Source of the DNA: Thiohalorhabdus sp. Cl-TMA
GTDB taxonomy: Bacteria > Pseudomonadota > Gammaproteobacteria > Thiohalorhabdales > Thiohalorhabdaceae
Assembly: GCF_041821045.1 (NCBI RefSeq)
Contig: NZ_JBGUAW010000009.1
Span: 62,001 to 126,000, forward strand
Direction: 5' to 3'
DNA: 64,000 nt
The notes below the pieces were generated by a model that searched no databases, had not been told where the DNA came from, and saw only the letters and a program-made list of their open reading frames with translations. The translations under genes and the position numbers were made by a program. How positions within the stretch are numbered: position 1 is the stretch's first letter; each line of letters opens with the position of its first letter. This document shows, piece after piece, positions 35,407 to 42,766 of this stretch.

Positions 35407-38400
35407 TCATGGCTCCGAACCGACCCGGTCCGCCATGAGACGCCGTGCCTCCCGGACATCCGGTCCCGCCGCTCCGTCCGGAAAGCGACCGAGGGTCTCC
35501 GCCAGTCGCGCCCCGTTCTCCGGCCCATCCAGGCGCGCCAGCTCGGTGGCCGCGCGCAGCTCCCAGAGGAGCGCCCCCTGCGCGCGCGCCAGGGCGGCGG
35601 CCTCCCGGAAAAGTGCCCCGGCACGCCAGGGCGTGTCCTCGGCGAGTCGGCCCCGCATGCGCAGGATCTCCGGCTTGTAGAAGACATCCCCCACCCGCCC
35701 TATGGTGGCCTGTGCCTCCTCGAAGGCGCGGATCGCCGGCTCGCGGTTGCCCAGCCGTAGATGGGCGTCACCCAGCAGGGCCAGGAAGGCCGTGCCCGCT
35801 CCCGACATGGCCTTGCGCATGCCCTCCAGGCTGCGCTCCAGCGGTGCCATGCCGTCCGCGTGGCCCCGCGCCACCCGCGCCCACCCGTACAGCGCGGACC
35901 CGGAGGCCTCCCAGAGGCGGAACCGGTAGCGTTCGGCGAGCTGCAGGACTTCCTCCGCCCATTCCCCGGCCGTCTCGCCGTCGCGCAGGAAAAAGGCCCC
36001 CATGGCGGCGAAGGTTAGGACGAAGGCCAGGGTGGGGGGATGATCCACTTCCCGGGCCCGGTCAATCGCCACGTTCATGGTCTCGGCCGCCGCGGCCGTA
36101 TGGCCCAGCAGGGACTGGGGCCAGCTCCGGAAAGCATAGCCGGTGATGGCGGGATTCTCCCCGAAGGAGCGCACCAGGAAATCGTGGTCCTCGGGACGAT
36201 AGGCGGCCACGGCCGTGTCCAGATGGGTAAGGGCCTGCTCCGGGGCACCCGTCATGAATCGGGTGTTTCCGGCGGCCAGATGGGCGGTGGTTCGCAGGGC
36301 GGGCTCCTGCAGGCGCTCGGCGATCTCCAGCAGGTGGCCGCTCAGGATCTTGGCCTCCTCGTAGCCGGAGTGCGAGCTGGCGCCCAGCCATAGCCCCCAC
36401 AGGATCTGGAAGCGGGAGCACTCGTCCGTGCCCGGACGCAGGAGCCGCAGGGCCCTGCGGAAGGACCGATCCGCCTCCGCGGATCCGTAGCCGTGCAGCG
36501 CCAGCGAGGCGAGCCCGCCGCCCAGGTGCATGCTGAGCTCCCGCTGCTTGCGGGTGTCATCCCAGGGGGTGCGCTCGGCCAGGGCCTCGGCCGCCGCGAA
36601 ATGCTCCAGCGCCTCCCGGTGGGCCGCCTCGTCCAGGGCGCGCCACCCGGCCTGTATCCAGGCCTCGAGGGCGGTGTCCGGAAGCTCGCCGGAGGCGGCG
36701 TGCCGGGCCACGAGCTGGGGACGCTCGCGGGCGGTTTCCGGGAAGCGCTCCTGCAGAACCTCCACGATCCGCCGGTGGGCCGCCCGGCGGTCGCGATGGA
36801 GCTGGATCTCGTAGGCCGCCTGCTGGAAAAGGGCGTGCCGGAAGCGGTATCCCATCTTCCGCGACTCGGGGCTGGCCTCCAGGATCCCCGCCTCCACCAA
36901 TCGGCGCAGGTGGCCCGCCAGGCTTGCCCGGTCCAGGGTGGTTATGGCCGCCAGCCATTCCTCCGAAAACTCCCGGTCCAGGGTGGCCGCGAGCTGCGCG
37001 ATGCGCTTCGCCGGGCCCAGGACTTCCAGGCGGGCCCAGAGGAGCTCCTGCAGGGTGGCGGGTATCTGCGAATCGCCCTCCGCGGCGGCCGGGGTGTCCC
37101 GGTAGGTCCGGATCAATTCCTCCAGGAACAGGGGGATGCCCTCCGCGCGCTCCAGAATCCGCGTCCGCACCGCATCGGGCAGGGGCGTGCCGCTCTCCAG
37201 GGCGGTCAGGAGGGTCCGGCTCGTCCGGGCATCGAGGGGTGGCAGGTCCAGGAAGGTCCAGTCCCGCGGGGCGGTTACTTCCTCCCCGGAGCGGCTGGAG
37301 GCGAGGACGAGCACCGGCAGGTCGCGAACCGCGTCGGGGAGGCGGTTTACCAGGTCGCGAGTCCCCGAATCCGCCCAGTGCAGATCCTCCAGCAGGATCA
37401 GGACCGGCTGCCGGGCGGCGCGCTCGGTAACGATCTGCAGGCAGGTCTCCTGGATGCGGAGCCGTTCCCGCCGCGGGTCGGGATCCCGGTGCGCCCGGTC
37501 CGGGTCCGATTGCCCCAGCAGCCGGCCCAGCAGGCGGGTGGCATCGGGATTCGGCAGCTCTTCCAGGTGGGTATCCAGGAACCGTTGCGCGACTGCCGGG
37601 TCCGGTTTCCCGCCGGCGCCGAGGCGCCGGGCCAGGAGCTCCGTTACCGGACCGAAGGGAACGGAATGCGTTTCGCTGCGGCAGCGGAGCTCGTGGATCA
37701 CGAAATCGCCCTGGGCCGCCAGCCGTCTGCGAACTGCCTCCAGGAGGCTCGTCTTGCCTACCCCCGCCTCGCCGCGCACCAGCACCAGCTGCTCCCGCCC
37801 CGCCCGGGTGTCCCGGACATGGCGCCAGAGCGTGCCGAGCTCCCGCTCCCGGCCCACGAAGGGAGTCGGCGACCGCTTCTCGACGCCCGATTCCCGGGCG
37901 CTCCGGCCTTCGAGGCGGAACAGGTCCCCCGTCAGGGGCTCGAAGCGGAAGGCCGCTGAGGTTAGCGTCCGGATCCGGGATGTCACCACGATCTCCCCGG
38001 GCGCGGCCCGATTGCGGGCTTCCATGGCCTGCTCGGTGGCGAGGCCGGCGGGGTCGGGCACCTCGTGGTCCGTTCCGGTAATAATGGTCTCCGCGTGGAT
38101 GCCCACACGCAGGGCCTCCGCGGCATCCGGCTCTTCCCGCAGGGCCATGGCGGCCTCCAGGGCGTCCCGGGAGGCCTCCTCCCGGGCGGCGGGGAAGCCG
38201 AAATAGGCCAGCAGGGTGCCGCCGTGGGGACGCAGGTAGTGGCCGCCCCACCCCTGCACGTGGCTCGCGGCCCGCTCCAGCAGGCGGCCCAGCAGGCGGG
38301 CCCGCTCTTCCGGGTCCATCACCCCGCGGGGCTGGTAGTCGCAGGCGAGGATGGTCACCTGGCGCCGTTCGGCGGCGAGGACCGGCTCGCCGCAATCCGC

Positions 38401-39198
38401 GAGGGTCGGCACGCCGGTCTCGCTTCCCACCCGGCCGTCCAGTATCCGGTCCCGCAGGGCGTCCGTGGTCTCCTCCGGGAGAACGCCGAGATCCGCGTAC
38501 AGGGTTTCACGGCACCGCTCGTACTGGCGCAGGGCGGCGTTGGTCTCTCCCTGTCGCGCCAGGATGCGCATGACCAGGCGGTGCCCTTCCTCCGCGCCGG
38601 GGTCCAGCGCCACGTGGCGGCGGGCGTAGCGCAGGGCGGTGGCCAGGTCGCCGCCCGCCTCGTAGTGACGGCTCAGCCGGCCCACCAGCTGCAGCGCCAG
38701 CCGGTGCAGGAAGGTGCGCTGTCCCTCCAGCCATTCCCGGAAGGCCTCCAGGGGGGGAGGGATGGGAAATTCCGCCAGGAACGGCCCCCGATACAGGGCC
38801 GCCCGCTGCTCCAGGATCGCCGGACTCTCCGTCGCGGGGTCGAGTGCGCCGCCGGATCCGGTGGCCGGGGACAGGAAGGCGGCCATGTCCAGCCACAACG
38901 CCACCTCGGGGTTCCAGCGGACCGTTTCCCGGTCCGTGACGAAGAGGCGCGTGTCTCCCGGCGACTCCAGCACCCGGCGCAGCTGGAACAGGGCCTGACG
39001 CAGGCTCGTGCGGGCGGCTGCCGGCTCCTGGTCGGGCCAGAACAGCCGGCCCAGGTGGCTGCGGGAGTGGGCTTGGCCCCTTTCAACGGCCAGATACGCC
39101 AGCAATGCGCGGGCCTTGAGCGCCCGCAGACCGGTTACGGGCCGTCCGGTATGGCTGACCGTCAATCCGCCGAGCAGCTTGATGGTGAGGTCGCCCAT
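35407..39198 (-). CDS. Second giant BTAD-family regulator with degenerate cyclase-homology domain, STAND ATPase and TPR region
   Basis: 1263 residues, same architecture as the protein at 6409-10227: winged helix (about 1-95), BTAD (about 100-250), cyclase-homology domain (about 280-430), STAND ATPase with Walker A GEAGVGKT (476-483) and Walker B VLILLEDLHWAD, then TPR-like helices to the end. Here the first metal Asp is kept (VTILACDYQ, D287) but the second metal site reads HGGTLLAYFG instead of HGDG, so catalysis is again doubtful. It is transcribed divergently from the HU gene. Target genes and effector are unknown. Confidence 0.88.
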   Translation of the reverse strand: MGDLTIKLLGGLTVSHTGRPVTGLRALKARALLAYLAVERGQAHSRSHLGRLFWPDQEPAAARTSLRQALFQLRRVLESPGDTRLFVTDRETVRWNPEVALWLDMAAFLSPATGSGGALDPATESPAILEQRAALYRGPFLAEFPIPPPLEAFREWLEGQRTFLHRLALQLVGRLSRHYEAGGDLATALRYARRHVALDPGAEEGHRLVMRILARQGETNAALRQYERCRETLYADLGVLPEETTDALRDRILDGRVGSETGVPTLADCGEPVLAAERRQVTILACDYQPRGVMDPEERARLLGRLLERAASHVQGWGGHYLRPHGGTLLAYFGFPAAREEASRDALEAAMALREEPDAAEALRVGIHAETIITGTDHEVPDPAGLATEQAMEARNRAAPGEIVVTSRIRTLTSAAFRFEPLTGDLFRLEGRSARESGVEKRSPTPFVGRERELGTLWRHVRDTRAGREQLVLVRGEAGVGKTSLLEAVRRRLAAQGDFVIHELRCRSETHSVPFGPVTELLARRLGAGGKPDPAVAQRFLDTHLEELPNPDATRLLGRLLGQSDPDRAHRDPDPRRERLRIQETCLQIVTERAARQPVLILLEDLHWADSGTRDLVNRLPDAVRDLPVLVLASSRSGEEVTAPRDWTFLDLPPLDARTSRTLLTALESGTPLPDAVRTRILERAEGIPLFLEELIRTYRDTPAAAEGDSQIPATLQELLWARLEVLGPAKRIAQLAATLDREFSEEWLAAITTLDRASLAGHLRRLVEAGILEASPESRKMGYRFRHALFQQAAYEIQLHRDRRAAHRRIVEVLQERFPETARERPQLVARHAASGELPDTALEAWIQAGWRALDEAAHREALEHFAAAEALAERTPWDDTRKQRELSMHLGGGLASLALHGYGSAEADRSFRRALRLLRPGTDECSRFQILWGLWLGASSHSGYEEAKILSGHLLEIAERLQEPALRTTAHLAAGNTRFMTGAPEQALTHLDTAVAAYRPEDHDFLVRSFGENPAITGYAFRSWPQSLLGHTAAAAETMNVAIDRAREVDHPPTLAFVLTFAAMGAFFLRDGETAGEWAEEVLQLAERYRFRLWEASGSALYGWARVARGHADGMAPLERSLEGMRKAMSGAGTAFLALLGDAHLRLGNREPAIRAFEEAQATIGRVGDVFYKPEILRMRGRLAEDTPWRAGALFREAAALARAQGALLWELRAATELARLDGPENGARLAETLGRFPDGAAGPDVREARRLMADRVGSEP

Positions 39199-39522
39199 GG
39201 TGGGTGTTCTCCCGTGATCCCCGGGGAATTTACAGCATATGCGCGGGGGGCTGAAGGGATGTCTTGGAAGCGGTTTAACGCTTTTCTAACAGGTGTCCGG
39301 ATAATAGCCGTACAGCGCCGACAGTGGCCTCGTGCCTTGGGCCCCAGGAGACGCAGCGGGCGGTGGGGGTGCTGTTGGCTGTTTGTGCGAGCCCGCTTGC
39401 CCGGACCGCCGTCCGCGGTGGCTTAACGTGTCCCCTGCCGGGCAGTTCCCGCGCCCGGAGCCATGCGGCTCACGGTATGGGCAATACATCGAGTGCACTC
39501 ATAAAAAAGGGAGCGTTACAGG
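39199..39522. other. Divergent intergenic region between BTAD regulator and HU gene
   Basis: 324 bp expected to hold both promoters. GAGTGCACTC (39491-39500) is a perfect 10-bp palindrome about 23 bp before the HU start, followed by an A-rich CATAAAAAAGGGAGCG stretch that includes the HU ribosome-binding region. A moderately AT-rich block (39270-39310) may serve the minus-strand gene. I see no gene. Confidence 0.5.
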
Positions 39523-39819
39523 ATGAGCAAGGAAGTATGGAACAAGGCCGATCTCGTTGACGCACTCCGCCGCAAGCGGCCCGAGCTCTCGAAGCAGGAG
39601 GTCAAGGCCCTCGTGGAGGACTTGATGGATACCGTCATGGACGTGGTGGCCCAGGGTGGCCAGGTCCGGCTATCCGGATTCGGCAAGTTCGAGGCCGTGG
39701 ACCGCGCGCCGCGTACCGGACGCAATCCGCACACTGGGGAGGAGGTGCCCATTCCGGCCACCAGCGTGCCGCAGTTCAAGCCCGGCAAGCTCTTCCGGGA
39801 AGGCGTGGAGGAGCGTTAG
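39523..39819 (+). CDS. hup: HU/IHF-family histone-like DNA-binding protein
   Basis: A 98-residue nucleoid protein. The helical dimer base (WNKADLVDALRRKRPELSKQEV) is followed by the beta arm GFGKFEAVDRAPRTGRNPHTG, with the DNA-intercalating proline in RNP, and a C-terminal FKPGKLFREGV helix. It looks like HU rather than IHF. GGGAGCGTTACAGG precedes the ATG. A terminator-like hairpin follows at 39853. Confidence 0.94.
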   Translation: MSKEVWNKADLVDALRRKRPELSKQEVKALVEDLMDTVMDVVAQGGQVRLSGFGKFEAVDRAPRTGRNPHTGEEVPIPATSVPQFKPGKLFREGVEER

Positions 39820-39852
39820 AGGATTTCCCGGGGCCGGCGGCCCCGTCCCTCC

Positions 39853-39873
39853 GAACCGTTCCCGGTTCTTGTT
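39853..39873 (+). terminator. Probable terminator of the HU gene
   Basis: GAACCG-TTCC-CGGTTC forms a perfect 6-bp stem and tetraloop, followed by TTGTT. The short stem and mixed T tract make this moderate. Confidence 0.55.
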
Positions 39874-40137
39874 CGGTCCGGCAAGCCGCTCCATCCCCCC
39901 GGAGCGGCATGCCCCCCGAGTCCTATCCGTCTCGCCGGCATTCCGGATAATCGTCGCCGAACCTTCCCGTCCATTACGGGCCGAACCGGCCATCGGTCCC
40001 GTCCCATTCGGGCAACGCTCCGCCCGGGCGCGGATCCCGGAAACCGTTTTCCCTCCGTCGATGCCTGCGCCTCGGGCGGATCCCGCCCGTTCCCCGCCGC
40101 GTTGTCCGGCACCTGTCCAGACCGGCCTCCCGAGCCC

Positions 40138-40184
40138 TTGCCCGTTCGCCCCATGTTCGCCTATATTGAGAACGTATTGAGAAC
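40138..40184 (+). promoter_or_regulatory. lexA promoter with GAAC-N7-GAAC LexA box
   Basis: TTGCCC (40138-40143), an 18-bp spacer and TATATT (40162-40167) make a plausible sigma-70 promoter. Directly after the -10, GAAC at 40170-40173 and GAAC at 40181-40184 are separated by exactly 7 bases. This direct repeat equals GTTC-N7-GTTC on the other strand, the LexA box known from Alphaproteobacteria, and it overlaps the expected transcription start, the classic repressor position. It implies autoregulation and SOS control of the cassette downstream. Confidence 0.75.
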
Positions 40185-40205
40185 GATAGGATCGGTGGAT
40201 CGGAT

Positions 40206-40808
40206 ATGACGCCACGCCAGCGGGAGATCCTGGACCTGATTCGCGCCGCCGTCGCCCGCGACGGGGTGGCGCCCACCCTGGAGGAGCTGGCCCGAGACGC
40301 CGGGGTCGCCTCCAAGGCCACGGTACACAAGCACCTTGCCGCCCTGGAGGCGGCGGGACGCCTGCGCAGTCATCCGGGCCGGGCACGGGGCCTGGAGCTG
40401 ACGGATGAGGGGGCCGGCGGTCTGGTCACGGTGCCACTGCTGGGCCGCGTGGCCGCGGGTCGGCCCATCGACGCCGTGGAGGAGCCGGAGACGATCCAGA
40501 TCCCCGAGGCCTTCCGCGGCAGCGGCGCCACCTATGTCCTCCAGGTGCACGGGGATTCCATGGCCGAGGACGGTATCCTCCACGGCGACTGGGTGATCGT
40601 GGAGCGCCGCGATACCGCCGAGGACGGTGAGGTGGTGGTGGCCCTGGTGGACGGTGGAGAGGTCACGCTCAAGCGCATTCACCACCACGGCGGGACCGTG
40701 GTGCTGGCGCCTGCCAATGCCGCCTATGCTCCGCTGGAGTACGACCCCGGGCGGGTTTGGGTGCGCGGCGTGGTAATCGGCCAGATGCGCTCCTACCGCA
40801 AGCGCTAA
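40206..40808 (+). CDS. lexA: SOS repressor LexA
   Basis: A 200-residue LexA. The N-terminal winged helix (1-70) has PTLEELARDAGVASKATVHKHL; its recognition helix differs from the E. coli type. The C-terminal S24 protease domain has the cleavage site A84-G85 (RVAAGRP), the catalytic Ser118 (HGDSM) and Lys156 (VTLKRI). It heads a mutagenesis cassette, imuB-like and dnaE2, as in the lexA2-imuA-imuB-dnaE2 operons of other proteobacteria. The imuB-like gene follows after 12 bp. Confidence 0.95.
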   Translation: MTPRQREILDLIRAAVARDGVAPTLEELARDAGVASKATVHKHLAALEAAGRLRSHPGRARGLELTDEGAGGLVTVPLLGRVAAGRPIDAVEEPETIQIPEAFRGSGATYVLQVHGDSMAEDGILHGDWVIVERRDTAEDGEVVVALVDGGEVTLKRIHHHGGTVVLAPANAAYAPLEYDPGRVWVRGVVIGQMRSYRKR

Positions 40809-40820
40809 CGGAGGCCCGCC

Positions 40821-41969
40821 ATGCATGCCGCCCGCGATGTCGCTTCCGTGGTCCTATCCGATCTGCCGGTGGCTCTGGTCCGCCGCGCCGACCCCGCCCT
40901 GCAAGGCCGTCCGGTGGCCGTGGCGCGCGGCGCCACGGTGGTGGCGGTATCGGCGGAGGCCCACGCCGAGGGGGTGGGTCCCGGTACGCCCGTATCACGG
41001 GCGCGGCACCGGGCGGTCGTGCGCCCGCTGGACCCGGAGGCCGTGGCCCGCGTCCGCGCCGAGGTAGGGGCCGTGCTCAACCGCTATACCCCACGGGTGG
41101 AGAGCGCGGGCGGTGGTGCTTGGTATCTCGACCTTTCCGGGACCCGCCGCTATTTCCGTAAACCGCCGGTGGACCTGCTCAGCGAAGCGTCCCTGGTATT
41201 GCGCGAGGAGCTGCGACTGCCGACGCGGGCCGCCATGTCCTCGGGCAAGGCGGTGGCGCGCATGACCGCGGCGCTGGGCGACGAGCGCGTGACGCGCATC
41301 CTGCCGGGCGCCGAGCCCAGCTTCGTGCGCGGTTTCCCGGTGTCCGTGCTTCCGGGCCTGGGCGCCGTGCAGCGGTCGCGTCTGGAGCGGCTGGGGCTGT
41401 ACCGGCTCGGCGATCTGGCCACGGTGCCCCTGCCGCGTCTGGAAGGGGTGTTCGGCGCCAGCGGACGGCTGTGGGGGCAGTGGAGCCGGGGGCTGGACCC
41501 GCGCCCGGTGGCCGGCTGGGCGGAAGAGGCCGATATCGATCAGTGGTACCTGAGCCTGCCGTTGTCGCCGCAGGAGCAGTCGCTGACCGCGGCGGGCCCG
41601 GCGCTTCTGGGTGCCGCCGAACGCCTGGGCCGCGCGCTCCGGGACCGTGCAGAGCGGGCCGGGCGGCTGCGTCTGACCGTGGTCCACCGCGATGGCGTGG
41701 AACGCGCCCGTAGTGCCCGGCTGGAGCCCACGGATCGCGATTTCGAGCTCTTCGAGGCCGCGAGCGCCTTGCTGCGGGCGATCTGGGAGCGGCGCGTGGC
41801 CGTGCGCCGGGTAACCGTGGCGGTGTCGGAGCGCATCAGCGGTGGCCAGGGCGAGCTGTTCCCCGCCGATGCGCGCATGGACCGCCTGTTGCGCGGCCTC
41901 GACGCAGTGCGCGACCGCTTCGGCGCGTACGCCGTGCAGTGGGGACGACGGTTGGACGGCGGTACCTGA
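40821..41969 (+). CDS. imuB: ImuB-like, probably non-catalytic Y-family polymerase protein
   Basis: A 382-residue Y-family (UmuC/DinB fold) protein. The two acidic catalytic motifs of active polymerases are missing: the N-terminal DxDxFFASVE-like segment reads VVLSDLPVALVRRADP, and the S-x-DE motif reads ESAGGGAWYLDLSGT. Such loss typifies ImuB, the adaptor of the DnaE2 mutasome. A clamp-binding-like QGELF pentapeptide lies at 343-347. GGAGG precedes the ATG. No imuA is present. Its length is shorter than typical ImuB (about 450-500 residues), so a DinP-like relative cannot be excluded. Confidence 0.8.
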   Translation: MHAARDVASVVLSDLPVALVRRADPALQGRPVAVARGATVVAVSAEAHAEGVGPGTPVSRARHRAVVRPLDPEAVARVRAEVGAVLNRYTPRVESAGGGAWYLDLSGTRRYFRKPPVDLLSEASLVLREELRLPTRAAMSSGKAVARMTAALGDERVTRILPGAEPSFVRGFPVSVLPGLGAVQRSRLERLGLYRLGDLATVPLPRLEGVFGASGRLWGQWSRGLDPRPVAGWAEEADIDQWYLSLPLSPQEQSLTAAGPALLGAAERLGRALRDRAERAGRLRLTVVHRDGVERARSARLEPTDRDFELFEAASALLRAIWERRVAVRRVTVAVSERISGGQGELFPADARMDRLLRGLDAVRDRFGAYAVQWGRRLDGGT

Positions 41970-41993
41970 TCCGGGAAAAGCGAAAAAACCTAT

Positions 41994-42163
41994 CGAATCG
42001 CCAAGTGCGTCATGAACGCCGAGGGAAGGAAATACGCCAGCGACCGGTACCTACCAGGGCGGGATTCGGGAAGGCCTTTCGGAATCCAGTACAGCCGGCT
42101 CGTCTGGCTGCTATTCAGGGGCTTCTTTTCGGCTTTCTTGGCGGTTCGGCATCTTCTGGTTTC
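41994..42163. repeat. Foldback-like repeat C, upstream flank of the GxxExxY gene
   Basis: CGAATCGCCAAG near 41994-42005 and the inverted CTTGGCGGTTCG near 42139-42150 match at 11 of 12 positions, framing about 130 bp. The right arm (GGCTTTCTTGGCGGTTCGG) belongs to the same CTTGGCG-type family as the elements at 15.44 kb and 42.58 kb. It is the least conserved of the three. Confidence 0.5.
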
Positions 42164-42187
42164 GTTGTTCGAGAAGGGGGGAGCGAC

Positions 42188-42565
42188 ATGGCTTTCGGTG
42201 CGCTATCCGACCGGGTGCTGGGCGCGGCCCGGGAGGTCCATCGCCGGCTCGGACCGGGTCTGCTGGAGTCCGCCTATGCGCAGTGCCTCGCCCACGAGCT
42301 GAGCCGCGCGGGGCTGGCCTTCGAGCGCCAGCATCCCCTGCCGCTGGCCTACAAGGACCTCCGAGTGGACTGCGGTTACCGGGTGGATCTGCTGGTGGAG
42401 GAAGCCCTGATCGTCGAGCTGGAGAGCACGGCGGAGACGGAAACGGAGCCGGCGCTCGAGGCGCGGCTGCTTACCTACCTGAGGCTCGCCGGCGTGGGGG
42501 AGGGGCTGCTCATCAACTTCAACGTGCCGGTGCTGAAGTTCGGCGTGCGGCGGGTGACCGCGTGA
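42188..42565 (+). CDS. GxxExxY-family protein (PD-(D/E)xK nuclease-like, catalytic Lys altered)
   Basis: A 125-residue protein with the defining motif G24-LL-E27-SA-Y30 and the typical LTYLRLAG...GLLINFNVPVLKFGVRRV ending. The family has a restriction-nuclease-like fold; its usual IVELK catalytic stretch reads IVELE (E77, E79), so the lysine is lost and nuclease activity is doubtful. AGAAGGGGGGAG precedes the ATG; the open frame to 41939 has no homology. It is flanked on both sides by foldback repeats and sits between imuB and dnaE2, suggesting insertion into the cassette. Function unknown. Confidence 0.85.
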   Translation: MAFGALSDRVLGAAREVHRRLGPGLLESAYAQCLAHELSRAGLAFERQHPLPLAYKDLRVDCGYRVDLLVEEALIVELESTAETETEPALEARLLTYLRLAGVGEGLLINFNVPVLKFGVRRVTA

Positions 42566-42577
42566 GCGGCGATCTGA

Positions 42578-42740
42578 GAAAACGCCAGGGAGCCAAGACG
42601 CCAAGGAAAAGCAACGACGGGAAGCGAATCCGGTCAGCCCAGAGACTGCGCGGGACACCGGAGGCCGGGGGAGACGGACTTCCGCTCGTCCTTTCTGTTT
42701 TTCTTGGTCTTTCTTGGCGTCTTGGCGGTTTGGCGTTTTC
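42578..42740. repeat. Foldback repeat B between the GxxExxY gene and dnaE2
   Basis: The left arm (42578-42611) and right arm (42709-42740) are inverted copies: GAAAACGCCA and GCCAAGACGCCAAG recur perfectly in the reverse complement of the right arm. The total length is about 163 bp. The arms share the CCAAGACGCCAAG / CTTGGCGTCTTGGCGG core with element A. It ends just before the dnaE2 ribosome-binding site. Confidence 0.82.
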
Positions 42741-42766
42741 CGTTTTTCTGCTTCCGGAGGACCGAA

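Larger units (their letters stand above)
39820..40205. other. Intergenic region between HU and lexA
   Basis: 386 bp without a supported gene. It holds the HU terminator-like hairpin (39853-39873) at the left and the lexA promoter with its LexA box at the right (40138-40184). The middle is GC-rich with no clear element. Confidence 0.55.
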
